DNA from: Bryobacteraceae bacterium
Lineage (GTDB): Bacteria; Acidobacteriota; Terriglobia; Bryobacterales; Bryobacteraceae
Reading direction: 5' to 3'
DNA: 64,000 bases
Assembly: GCA_026002855.1 (NCBI GenBank)
Contig: BPGD01000001.1
Location: forward strand, 682,001 to 746,000
Shown: positions 8,959 to 16,833 of the stretch, piece after piece
Numbering within the stretch: the stretch's first letter is position 1
Layout: each line of letters opens with the position of its first letter
Made by a program: the position numbers and the translations under genes
The notes under the pieces: model-generated
What the model was told of the DNA's origin: nothing
Database searches by the model: none
The model's input: only the letters and a program-made list of their open reading frames with translations

Positions 8959-10308
8959 ATGAAGAAAACCATGGCAATTGCCATTGGCGTGCTGGCGCTG
9001 CTCATCGCCGGCACCGCACAGCAGCCGGAAAACGTGCCTGCCAGAATTGCGGAGGCGATTCCTGGCGAGCTCCTGGTTCAGTTCAGGGCGGGCGCCTCCC
9101 CCGCGGAGATGGCGCGTGCGCTCGGGCGAATCCGTGCGGAGGTTTTGGAGACGGTCGTTGAGAGGGCCCGCCGTCAGGACGGCAAGGGTGATCTCGTGCT
9201 GGTGCGCTTCCAGCCGGACTTTGTTCCCGAAGCGGCGCGGCGCCTGGTGGCCTCGGATCCTGCGGTGGAGTTCGCCGAGCCGAACTGGGTTTACACGCAT
9301 CAGGCCGTTTCCAACGACCCGTATTACGTCAACGGCCTGCTCTGGGGAATGTACGGACCTTCGACTACGCCCTCGAATCCCTACGGAAGCCAGGCGGGCC
9401 AGGCCTGGGCGGCAGGGCGCACGGGCAGCAGCACGGTCTACGTCGGCATCATTGACGAAGGCGTGCAATGGTCGCACGAGGACCTGGCGGCCAATATCTG
9501 GGTGAACCCTTACGATCCTGTGGACGGCGTCGACAACGACGGCAACGGCTACGTGGACGATATCCGCGGCTGGGACTTCGACGGGAACAACAATACGACC
9601 TACGACGGAACGCAGGACGATCACGGCACGCATGTGGCGGGCACGATCGGCGCGGTTGGCGGCAACGGGAAGGGCGTCGCCGGCGTCGTCTGGAACGTGA
9701 AGCTGATCACGGCGAAGTTTCTGGGTCGGCGCGGAGGGACCACCGCGAACGCGGTCAAGGCCGTGGATTACATGACGGACCTGAAGCTTCGTCACGGGCT
9801 GAACATCGTGGCGACGAACAACTCCTGGGGCGGAGGCGGCTATTCGCAGGCCCTTTACGACGCCATCGAACGCGCCAACCAGGCGGGCATCCTGTTTATC
9901 GCTGCTGCCGGCAACGGCGGAGCCGATGGGGTGGGCGACAACAATGACACGACGCCCTCCTATCCGGCCAGCTATCCGAACGCCAACATCATCGCCGTGG
10001 CGGCCATCACGAGCACTGGCGCGCTGGCCGGCTTTTCCAATTACGGCCCGACGAGCGTGGACATTGGCGCGCCGGGCTCGGGCATCTATTCGACGCTGCC
10101 CAATAGGACGAACAACGGCTACGGCTCTTACAGCGGGACGTCCATGGCGACGCCACACGTGACGGGGGCCGCGGCGCTGTACGCTTCGCTGCATCCCGGG
10201 GCGGCGGCAGCCGAGATCAAGAACGCGATTCTTTCAGGCGCGGTGCCGACGAGTTCCCTCGCGGGCAAGTGCGTCACCGGCGGAAGGCTGAATGTCAGCG
10301 GGTTCTAG
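8959..10308 (+). CDS. Secreted subtilisin-family (S8) serine protease
   Basis: A 449-residue secreted endopeptidase. Residues 1-20 form a signal peptide. Residues 35-110 are a propeptide with the IPGELLVQF start seen in fervidolysin-type prodomains. The catalytic domain spans about 120-449 with D166 in GIIDEGV, H222 in DDHGTHVAG, oxyanion Asn319 in AAAGNGG and Ser395 in YSGTSMATPH. A D/N-rich segment at 188-213 (DGVDNDGNGYVDD) looks like a calcium-binding loop. No PEP-CTERM or other sorting tail follows. ATG 8959 sits after GGGAGAG; the frame from 8926 only adds non-signal residues. Its 3' end overlaps the PrcB-like gene by 17 bases. Confidence 0.93.
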   Translation: MKKTMAIAIGVLALLIAGTAQQPENVPARIAEAIPGELLVQFRAGASPAEMARALGRIRAEVLETVVERARRQDGKGDLVLVRFQPDFVPEAARRLVASDPAVEFAEPNWVYTHQAVSNDPYYVNGLLWGMYGPSTTPSNPYGSQAGQAWAAGRTGSSTVYVGIIDEGVQWSHEDLAANIWVNPYDPVDGVDNDGNGYVDDIRGWDFDGNNNTTYDGTQDDHGTHVAGTIGAVGGNGKGVAGVVWNVKLITAKFLGRRGGTTANAVKAVDYMTDLKLRHGLNIVATNNSWGGGGYSQALYDAIERANQAGILFIAAAGNGGADGVGDNNDTTPSYPASYPNANIIAVAAITSTGALAGFSNYGPTSVDIGAPGSGIYSTLPNRTNNGYGSYSGTSMATPHVTGAAALYASLHPGAAAAEIKNAILSGAVPTSSLAGKCVTGGRLNVSGF

Positions 10309-10690
10309 GGTCTTGTTGCACGCAGCGTTGGCGCTGGCGGCGGCGGTGTGCTTGACTGGCTTCAGCATGGAAGACGTACCGTTTGAAGTGCTCAAGCGCC
10401 GCCCGCCGCGGCGTTCGGAAACGGCGCGCTATGACGTGGAGCGAACCCCGGAGGCGGTGATCGTAACCATTCACGCCGGACGCAAGCCGACTGGCGGTTA
10501 CTCGGTCGAGGTGCGGCGGGTGACGAAAGACGGCTCGCGATGCGTGGTGCATTACGCCGTGGTCAACCCGCCGCCGGACGCGATGGTGCCGCAGGTGATC
10601 ACCTACCCCGCGGTCATGGTGCGGATCCCCGCCGCCTGCGCCGACGTGGCCGTCTCCCCGCCACTTGCGCGCGGTGCAGAAGAACGATAG
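10292..10690 (+). CDS. PrcB-domain secreted protein
   Basis: A 132-residue protein with a signal peptide (about residues 1-24) and a PrcB_C-like domain marked by the GRKPTGGYSVEVRRV stretch near residues 64-78. PrcB is a subunit of the Treponema denticola dentilisin complex, where the catalytic subunit PrtP is itself a subtilisin (established). Here the gene overlaps the S8 protease gene by 17 bases in a different frame, so translation is probably coupled. A role as accessory or stabilising subunit for the protease is inferred. The domain call rests on the GGY motif and the context, not on a search. Confidence 0.7.
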   Translation: MSAGSRVLLHAALALAAAVCLTGFSMEDVPFEVLKRRPPRRSETARYDVERTPEAVIVTIHAGRKPTGGYSVEVRRVTKDGSRCVVHYAVVNPPPDAMVPQVITYPAVMVRIPAACADVAVSPPLARGAEER

Positions 10691-10748
10691 GCGCGGTCGA
10701 GAGCCGCTTCCCTTCCCCGGCCGTTTCCGCGTATCATGGTCAACAGGA

Positions 10749-10825
10749 GCGCCCGTAGCTCAGCTGGATAGAGCGTTTGCCTCCGGAGCAAAAGGTCGCA
10801 GGTTCGAATCCTGCCGGGCGTACCA
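10749..10825 (+). tRNA. tRNA-Arg (anticodon CCG)
   Basis: A complete 77-base cloverleaf. The acceptor stem GCGCCCG pairs with CGGGCGT (10815-10821), closed by a G-U pair. The D arm has GCTC/GAGC, the anticodon stem TTTGC/GCAAA encloses loop CTCCGGA with anticodon CCG at 10783-10785, and the T arm is GCAGG-TTCGAAT-CCTGC. Discriminator A and a genomically encoded CCA (10823-10825) are present. It reads CGG codons, consistent with the GC-rich codon use of the window. Confidence 0.96.
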
Positions 10826-11088
10826 CCTCCATCCATTCCCTCTTTGCAGTCCACCCGTCGGTCGAGTCCGTCGCATTGGCACGTCCTGGCACGAGGTTCC
10901 ATGAACCGTGACCCATCTGTGCCTTTCGCTGGCTCTTGGACGGGCCGGATCAACGCGAGGTCAGTTCTACAGATCTTCAGTCGATGCGGAAATGAGGCAT
11001 CCACATCCGGTCCTTGGCGCTACGGAAATGTGTTCCCCGCCAACCTTCACCTCAAAAGAAAGAAGCTCGTGACGGCGATTGTCCTCCA

Positions 11089-11106
11089 GCCCGCCTGACG
11101 GCGGGC
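11089..11106. repeat. Perfect inverted repeat (hairpin 1 of 3)
   Basis: GCCCGCC pairs with GGCGGGC around a TGAC loop. It is the first of three close hairpins between the tRNA-Arg and the TPR gene. No T-tract follows on either strand. Confidence 0.6.
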
Positions 11107-11210
11107 CTCCGCAGGGAAGCCTCACCTCTGGACGCGTGCCTTCCAGGAGAAGCACGACATCGACGACCTCACGAGACCGCCGTGAATGCGGATGAAAGCA
11201 ACCGCCGGAA

Positions 11211-11227
11211 CCTTCCGTGACGGAAGG
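11211..11227. repeat. Perfect inverted repeat (hairpin 2 of 3)
   Basis: CCTTCCG pairs with CGGAAGG around a TGA loop. It lies nine bases before hairpin 3. Confidence 0.6.
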
Positions 11228-11236
11228 AAGCTCCCT

Positions 11237-11256
11237 CCAGGGCGACTCCGCCCTGG
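11237..11256. repeat. Perfect inverted repeat (hairpin 3 of 3)
   Basis: CCAGGGCG pairs with CGCCCTGG around an ACTC loop, an 8 bp GC-rich stem. The flank GCGTCTC has no T-run. Confidence 0.6.
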
Positions 11257-11371
11257 CGTCTCAGCAGACCGGGCAAGCCAGTCGAGGCTGTTGTTCCGCG
11301 CTACGGTTCAGTGACAGGTTCGGGTCCGCGGGCCTGTGGCGACGCAGGAGCGATAATCCGACGGCCTGGTC

Positions 11372-12559
11372 CTATTGCTGGCGGCGCGCGCCAGGCTGGA
11401 AGGCAGGCAGGGCGAGAGGGTCTTCGATCTCCTTGAGCCGTTGAAACTCGGCGAGCTCCCGCGCGGCGTCTTCCTTGCGCCCGGCGCGCCGGTAGGCCTG
11501 GGAAAGGTAGTAGTGGATCTGGGCGTTGCCCGAAACCAGACGCGTGGCTTTTTCGAGTTTCGCGATCGCCTGGTCGAGCCGGCCGGCGGTCAGATGGGCC
11601 TGTCCGATGCTGGCGTGGCAGATCCAGCGGTAGCTGACGGGCACGAGGTCGAGCGCGCGCTCCAGGTGCTTCAGCGCCTCCTCAGGCTGCCCGTTGCGGA
11701 TTTCGAGGTTGGCGAGCATCAACAGGGCCGGCCAATGATCAGGCGTGTTTTCCACCTCCTGGCGGAACTCTTCGAGCGCCGCTTTCGGGTCGCTCTCCAT
11801 CAGGTAGAGAGCACGGGCGTAGTGGACGCCGGGGGCTTTGGGCCAGCGGCGGATCAATTCGTCATAGCCGGCAAGGGCCTCGGCCGGCCGTCCCGTGCCC
11901 CCGGCCCAGGCGGCCTTGCCGGCCACCTTGACCATCTCGCGCTGCTCGGGGGTTAGCGCCGCAGGATCCTGGTACACGGCCAGGGCCGTGAGTCCCATCA
12001 CTTCTTCGATGGCGGGGTGATCCACCTTTTTCTTCGAAAGCGGGTACATCTTGCCCATCGCTTCGTCAAACTGGCCGCGAGCGATGAGGAGCCGGGCCGC
12101 CTTGACGCGCACGGCGACCTCGAAACCGACGTTGGGGCCGAGGCCGAGCTGTTCTCCGCGCGCGATGTCGGCCAGGGCCTGTTCGGCGTTGTCGAGCTCG
12201 GCCTCGCACAGGCCGAGCAGGGCCCAGGCCGTGCCGATCTTCGGCGCAAGCTCGAGTCCCTTGCGGAGGGCGTGTGTGGCTTCGGCGTAGCGGTCCAGTT
12301 GATAGAGGGCGGCGCCCAGATAGAACCAGCCGTCGACCCATGCCGGACGGATGTTAAGTGCCTCGCGGTAGAGCGGGACAGCCTCGGCGGGGTTGGAATT
12401 GAGCGCCTGCTCGGCCCGGCGGGCCAGTTGTTCAAAGCGCTCGAAGGAAGAGAGCTGCCCCGAGGCCGGAGCACAGACCAGCGCAACCAGGCACAGCGAT
12501 GCCGCCGCGCGTATCCAAGGCCGTGTATCCCGGCAACGCCCCGTGTGGCCCATCCGCAT
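11372..12559 (-). CDS. Secreted TPR-repeat protein
   Basis: A 395-residue protein. After a short basic N-terminus a hydrophobic signal segment (about residues 16-34, ending APASG) precedes tandem tetratricopeptide repeats. Typical TPR signatures include AVPLYREALNIRPAWVDGW, AEATHALRKGLELAPKIG, ALEEFRQEVENTPDHWP and EALKHLERALDLVP. TPRs mediate protein-protein contacts; no catalytic domain is present. ATG 12559 is preceded by GGGAGAG. It is divergent from a second TPR gene with only 50 bases between their starts, suggesting a shared control region. Confidence 0.85.
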   Translation of the reverse strand: MRMGHTGRCRDTRPWIRAAASLCLVALVCAPASGQLSSFERFEQLARRAEQALNSNPAEAVPLYREALNIRPAWVDGWFYLGAALYQLDRYAEATHALRKGLELAPKIGTAWALLGLCEAELDNAEQALADIARGEQLGLGPNVGFEVAVRVKAARLLIARGQFDEAMGKMYPLSKKKVDHPAIEEVMGLTALAVYQDPAALTPEQREMVKVAGKAAWAGGTGRPAEALAGYDELIRRWPKAPGVHYARALYLMESDPKAALEEFRQEVENTPDHWPALLMLANLEIRNGQPEEALKHLERALDLVPVSYRWICHASIGQAHLTAGRLDQAIAKLEKATRLVSGNAQIHYYLSQAYRRAGRKEDAARELAEFQRLKEIEDPLALPAFQPGARRQQ

Positions 12560-12570
12560 CGTGCTCTCCC

Positions 12571-12599
12571 TTCATCGTACAGTGTCCGGCCGGTATGAT
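12571..12599 (+). promoter_or_regulatory. Candidate promoter for the TPR gene at 12610
   Basis: TTCATC and TATGAT are separated by 17 bases, a fair sigma-70 pattern. The start codon lies only about 11 bases after the -10 box, so any transcript would have a very short leader. On the other strand TTCAAT and TACGAT, 18 bases apart, could serve the divergent TPR gene. Both are motif matches only. Confidence 0.3.
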
Positions 12600-12609
12600 T
12601 GAAGGAAGA

Positions 12610-13695
12610 ATGCGTCTGCCTGTGCTGTCTGCGCTGGCCGCCGCCTTGCTGGCGGCGCAGCCGCCCTCGCCCGAGCAGATTTTCCGGGAAGCGGTGGAGG
12701 CGCAACAGCGGGGCGACGACCGGCTGGCCATTCAGAAATACCAGACGCTGCTGAGGCTGGCGCCGAACGTGCCGGAAGTGCATGCCAACCTGGGCGCGGC
12801 GTACGCGCGCCTGGGCCAGTTTGAAAATGCCATCCGGCACTACCGCGCGGCGCTCGCGCTGGATCCGAACAACCAGGCGCTGCAATTCAATCTTGCGCTG
12901 GCGCATTACAAGCAGCAGAACTTCCGCGAAGCGTCAAAGCTCCTGGAGGCGCTTTCGTCCGCCTCGCCGGCCGATCTGCGGCTGGCGCTGCTGCTGGCGG
13001 ATTGTTACAACCGCACGGGGCAGGAGGCGAAGACGGTGGCGCTGCTCGGCAGGCTGGAGCCTTCCCATCCCGATGACCTGGCTCTGAAATGGCTGCTTGG
13101 CGCAGCGCTGGTGAGGACGGGCAAGAAACAGGAAGGGCTCATCCGGCTGGACGGGCCGGCGCGGCAAGGACACAGCGCGGAGGCCTGTCTTCTGGCCGGG
13201 CAGACGGCGATGGAGATCCACGAGTACGAGCTGGGCCGCGACTACGCCGAAATGGCGCTGAAACTCAACCCGAGGCTGCCTGGCGTGTGGACGCTGGCCG
13301 GCATGACGCGCCATTACCTCGCCGACAATGACGGCGCGGTGGAGGCCTTTCAGAAGGCGCTCGCCGCCGATCCCGGCGACTTTGAGGCCCACCTCGGCCT
13401 TGGGACGGTGTTGATCGTGAAGCGCGAGCTGGAGCAGGCGCGCCAACATCTGGAAAAGGCGCTGAAACTGCGACCGGCCGACAAGCTGGCGCACTACCAG
13501 ATGGGGCGGCTGGAGCGTGCTGCCGGAAACGTGGAAGCCGCCGTCAAGCACCTGGAATTCGTGGTAAAGGCGGATCCGGAATGGGCGCAGCCGCACATCG
13601 AACTTTCTGCTCTCTATTTCCGTCTGAACCGGCCGGAGGATGGCGAGCGCGAGCGGGCGATTTTCGACAAATTGAACGCGAAAAACCAGGAATAG
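12610..13695 (+). CDS. Secreted TPR-repeat protein
   Basis: A 361-residue protein with a short signal peptide (residues 1-16, LSALAAALLAAQ) and about eight TPR units: for example AIQKYQTLLRLAPNVPEVH, AIRHYRAALALDPNNQAL, AVEAFQKALAADPGDFEAH and ARQHLEKALKLRPADKLAH. Weaker repeats fill residues 110-200. No enzymatic domain is visible, so a scaffold or secreted binding role is likely. ATG 12610 follows GAAGGA; the ATG at 12595 only adds MIEGR. It is divergent from the other TPR gene and convergent with the amidase, with 32 bases between stops. Confidence 0.85.
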   Translation: MRLPVLSALAAALLAAQPPSPEQIFREAVEAQQRGDDRLAIQKYQTLLRLAPNVPEVHANLGAAYARLGQFENAIRHYRAALALDPNNQALQFNLALAHYKQQNFREASKLLEALSSASPADLRLALLLADCYNRTGQEAKTVALLGRLEPSHPDDLALKWLLGAALVRTGKKQEGLIRLDGPARQGHSAEACLLAGQTAMEIHEYELGRDYAEMALKLNPRLPGVWTLAGMTRHYLADNDGAVEAFQKALAADPGDFEAHLGLGTVLIVKRELEQARQHLEKALKLRPADKLAHYQMGRLERAAGNVEAAVKHLEFVVKADPEWAQPHIELSALYFRLNRPEDGERERAIFDKLNAKNQE

Positions 13696-13727
13696 AAGCC
13701 GGCTCCAGGAATAAAAACCATCGCATC

Positions 13728-15305
13728 TCAAACCGCGGACGGCGCCGGACCGCCGGGGCGCAGGGCGGGGTCGCGGCGGGCGCGGGTGAGCTGCTCATAC
13801 GCATGGGCGAGCTGGAGCAGGCGCGGCTCGCTCCAGGCGCGGCCGAAGAAGGAGAGCCCGACGGGCAGGCCGCGGATGAAGCCGGCGGGCACGGTGACAT
13901 GCGGATAGCCGGCCACGGCCGCCGGCTGCGAGCATCCGCCGCCGCCCGAGTCGCCGTTGACCCAGTCGATGAACCAGGCGGGGCCGCCGGTGAGGGTGAC
14001 GAGGGCATCCAGGCGGTGCTGGTCCATGACGGCGTCAATGCCTTCAGCCCGGGACAGACGGATGCATTTCTGCCGCGCTTCCTGATAGGCAGGCTCGGAA
14101 AGCGGCCCTTTTTTCTGCGCTTCAACAAAAATTTCCTGCCCGAACCAGGGCATTTCTTTTTCGCGGTTGTTCTCGTTGAATTCGATCAATTGTTCGAGAG
14201 TTCTGGCAGGAAACGATTCCGGCAGACGGCTGAGATAACGGTTTAATGAATCCTTGAATTCGTAGAGCAGAACGGTATATTCGGCCTCGCCAAACTGGCC
14301 GTGGGAGGGCAGGTCGGCCTCGTCAATGATTTCCGCGCCCGCCTTCTTCAGGATCTCCACCTGCGTGTCGAGGAAGCGGTTCAGCAGCTGGCGGCGCTGA
14401 TAGAACCTGCGGGGAATGCCGATGCGGGCCCCGCGGAGCGCGGCGGGGTTGAGAGTCTGCACGATGTCGACCCGGCCGGGGTAGGCGGACGAATTGCCGG
14501 CGGCGAGGATCTCGAACAGGATGGCCAGATCGCGTACGCTGCGGGCCATTGGCCCGGCGGTGTCCTGGGACGGGGCGATGGGCACGATGCCCTCTCCGGG
14601 AAGCGCGCCGACGGTGGGTTTCAGGCCGGCGATGCCGCAGGCGTTGGCCGGGCTGACGATGGAGCCGTCGGTTTCGGTGCCGATGGCGGCGGCGCAGAGC
14701 GAGGCGGCGACGGCGGCGGCGGAGCCGGAACTGGAGCCGGAGGGATTGCGGTCCAGGGCGTGCGGGTTCCGGGTTTGGCCGCCGACGGCGCTCCAGCCGC
14801 TGACGGAGCGGTTGGAGCGGAAGTTCGCCCATTCGCTCAGGTTCGTCTTGCCAAGGATAACGGCCCCCGCATCGATGAGACGCTGAACGACGGGGGCGTT
14901 CTTCGGGGGGCGCCAGTTGGCGAGGGCCAGCGAGCCGGCGGTGGTCGGCAGGAAGGAAGTGTCGAGGTTGTCCTTGACGAGAATCGGAATGCCGTGCAGG
15001 GCGCTGCGGGGGCCGCGGGACTTGAGCTCGCGGTCGAGCTCGGCAGCCTGCTTCAGGGCGTCTGGATTGAGGCTGAGAACGGAGCGCAACTGGGGTCCGC
15101 GGCGGTCGATCGAATCAATCCGCTCGAGATAAAGGCGCACCAGTTGGGCGGACGTCCAGCGTCCCGAGTGGAGCCCGGCGGCCAGCTCGGCCACGGATGC
15201 CGTGCCGAGGGCGGCTTCTTCCCGGCTGCGTGCGGAGCGGGCGCAGGAGACGAGCGAGGCGGCCGTGGCGGCCAGACAGATTTCACGGCGGGTCATGGGA
15301 TGCAT
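13728..15305 (-). CDS. Amidase signature family protein, exported
   Basis: A 525-residue amidase (522 if it starts at ATG 15296). The N-terminus MTRREICLAATAASLVSC looks like a twin-arginine or lipoprotein signal. The amidase signature core is clear: catalytic Lys in GIPILVKDNLDT, and the Ser pair in NPSGSSSGSAAAVAASL with IGTETDGSI. The C-terminal part has AGYPHVTVPAGFIRGLPVGLSFFG, typical of aryl-acylamidase and GatA-like enzymes. It is not GatA itself, because of the signal and the absence of gatB or gatC. The frame extending to 15689 runs over the trkA promoter region and is rejected. No clear ribosome site marks either start. Confidence 0.88.
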   Translation of the reverse strand: MHPMTRREICLAATAASLVSCARSARSREEAALGTASVAELAAGLHSGRWTSAQLVRLYLERIDSIDRRGPQLRSVLSLNPDALKQAAELDRELKSRGPRSALHGIPILVKDNLDTSFLPTTAGSLALANWRPPKNAPVVQRLIDAGAVILGKTNLSEWANFRSNRSVSGWSAVGGQTRNPHALDRNPSGSSSGSAAAVAASLCAAAIGTETDGSIVSPANACGIAGLKPTVGALPGEGIVPIAPSQDTAGPMARSVRDLAILFEILAAGNSSAYPGRVDIVQTLNPAALRGARIGIPRRFYQRRQLLNRFLDTQVEILKKAGAEIIDEADLPSHGQFGEAEYTVLLYEFKDSLNRYLSRLPESFPARTLEQLIEFNENNREKEMPWFGQEIFVEAQKKGPLSEPAYQEARQKCIRLSRAEGIDAVMDQHRLDALVTLTGGPAWFIDWVNGDSGGGGCSQPAAVAGYPHVTVPAGFIRGLPVGLSFFGRAWSEPRLLQLAHAYEQLTRARRDPALRPGGPAPSAV

Positions 15306-15335
15306 TGTACTGCGGGACACGCGGCGGGCGGGGTG

Positions 15336-15363
15336 TTCCAGCATGGCGGACATCCCGTATACT
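15336..15363 (+). promoter_or_regulatory. Candidate promoter of trkA-trkH
   Basis: TTCCAG and TATACT are separated by 16 bases and lie about 75 bases before the trkA start, with nothing else between. The -10 match is good and the -35 match is weak. Confidence 0.35.
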
Positions 15364-15438
15364 GCGAGAACGTGACGAGCCCGCCGTGCCGGTGCGGCGG
15401 CGCGTTGCGAGGGGAGGACGAGACACGGAGAAGCAGCG

Positions 15439-16833
15439 ATGAAGATCGTTGTCGCGGGCGGCGGAGGCGTCGGCGAGCTGGTCTCGCGGCGGCTGGTGCG
15501 GGAGGGCAACGAGCTGACGATCATCGAGCCAAATCCCGACCGGTGCGCACATCTGAGCGATACGCTGGACGCGCGTGTGGTGGAGGGCGACGCGGTGAGC
15601 ATCCGCACACTGCGCGCCGCCGGCCTGGCCGGCGCGGACATGTTCATCGCGATCACGAACGACGACCGCGCCAACCTGCTGAGCTGCATGGCGGCGCAGG
15701 CGGAGTTCGGCGTGCCGGTGAAGGTGGCGCGGGTGCGAAGTCACGAGGTGGCGGAATGGCGGGAGGTGTGTCAGAGGACCGGCGTACGGATCGACCTGCT
15801 GATCCACCCGGAGTCTGAGCTGACCGCGCGAATGCTGCCCGTGCTCGGCTATCCAGGCATCACCGACATCATCGACTTTGCCGATGGCAAGATCCGGCTG
15901 TTCGGGATGTTCCTCGAGCGCGGCCACTGGCTGGCGGGGAAAAGCCTGATGGAACTGGCGCGGATGGGACCGCCGAAACATTCTTTGGTGGTGATGATTC
16001 TGCGGGGTTCGCAGGTGATCGTGCCGCGCGGGCAGGACGCGCTTCAGGTGCACGATCACGTCTACGCGCTGACGCGCACGGACGAATTCGGCGACATGCT
16101 GAAGTTCCTCGGGCTGGAACAGGCGCCCCGCGTGGAGCGGGTCTTCATCCTTGGCGGAAAGCAGCTTGGGATTCTGACGGCCGAGGAGCTGGAAAAGCAG
16201 GGCGTGCGGGTGAAGCTGTTCGAAACCGACGCGGCCCGCTGCGAGAAAGTGGCCGGGCTGCTCCGGGACACAATGGTGGTGCACGGCGACGGAACGGACG
16301 CGGCCACGCTGATCGAAGAAGGCATTGAGGGTGTGGACGCGTACCTGGCGCTGACCAACGAAGACGAACAGAACCTGATTGCGGCGATGCTGGCGCGGCG
16401 GCTGGGAGCGCGCAAGCTGGTGGCGCTGATCAACCGGCTGAACTATCTGCCACTGGCGCACCGGCTGGGGATTCATTCCACCGTGAGCCTGCGGCTGGCG
16501 ACGGTGGACCGGATTCTCCGGTTTGCGCGCCGGGGCGACGTACAATCGGTGACGACGTTTGGAGATGAAGCGGCCGAAGCGATCGAACTGACGGCGCCGG
16601 CGGGCTGGCGTCATGCGGGCAAGCGGCTGAGGGAGATCGAATTTCCGCGCGAAGTGGTGGCGGGCGCCTTGTTGAAACGCAATGGCGAGGTGGTGGTGCC
16701 ACGGGGCAATGACGTGATCGAAGAGGGCGACCGGATCCTGTTCTTCACGAGCGAGAAGGCGCTGCCGGCGCTGGAGGAGATGATGTCGGCCAGCGCCGGG
16801 CGCAGCGGGCTGGGAGGGATCTGGAGGCGATGA
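15439..16833 (+). CDS. trkA: Trk potassium uptake regulatory subunit TrkA
   Basis: A 464-residue cytoplasmic NAD(H)-binding regulator of the TrkH channel. It has the full-length duplicated arrangement RCK_N-RCK_C-RCK_N-RCK_C. The first Rossmann motif is VVAGGGGVGELV at residues 4-15 and the second, VFILGGKQLGILTAEEL near residue 235, is degenerate in its glycines. ANLLSCMAAQAEFG and QNLIAAMLARRLGARK are the paired TrkA_N segments. ATG 15439 follows a GGAG site. It overlaps trkH by four bases (ATGA), so the two subunits are probably made together. Confidence 0.95.
   Translation: MKIVVAGGGGVGELVSRRLVREGNELTIIEPNPDRCAHLSDTLDARVVEGDAVSIRTLRAAGLAGADMFIAITNDDRANLLSCMAAQAEFGVPVKVARVRSHEVAEWREVCQRTGVRIDLLIHPESELTARMLPVLGYPGITDIIDFADGKIRLFGMFLERGHWLAGKSLMELARMGPPKHSLVVMILRGSQVIVPRGQDALQVHDHVYALTRTDEFGDMLKFLGLEQAPRVERVFILGGKQLGILTAEELEKQGVRVKLFETDAARCEKVAGLLRDTMVVHGDGTDAATLIEEGIEGVDAYLALTNEDEQNLIAAMLARRLGARKLVALINRLNYLPLAHRLGIHSTVSLRLATVDRILRFARRGDVQSVTTFGDEAAEAIELTAPAGWRHAGKRLREIEFPREVVAGALLKRNGEVVVPRGNDVIEEGDRILFFTSEKALPALEEMMSASAGRSGLGGIWRR

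Larger units (their letters stand above)
10826..11371. other. Gene-free region with three strong hairpins
   Basis: About 546 bases between the tRNA and the TPR gene hold no convincing gene. The short open frames on both strands lack binding sites and recognisable sequence. Three perfect inverted repeats lie in its second half: 11089-11106 (7 bp stem, TGAC loop), 11211-11227 (7 bp stem, TGA loop) and 11237-11256 (8 bp stem, ACTC loop). None has a T-run after it, so ordinary intrinsic terminators are not indicated. Confidence 0.6.

Noticed and set aside
10665-10904. Plus-strand frame of 79 codons across the tRNA
   Set aside because: It covers the complete tRNA-Arg and the flank; coding is not credible.
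10967-11155. Minus-strand frame of 62 codons after the tRNA
   Set aside because: No ribosome site, no recognised sequence and it runs over hairpin 1; it may be a gene remnant, but nothing supports that.
11315-11333. Partial resemblance to the tRNA-Arg 3' end (CAGGTTCGGGTCCGCGGGC), possible attachment site
   Set aside because: The match is broken by gaps and no integrase, phage or element genes lie between.
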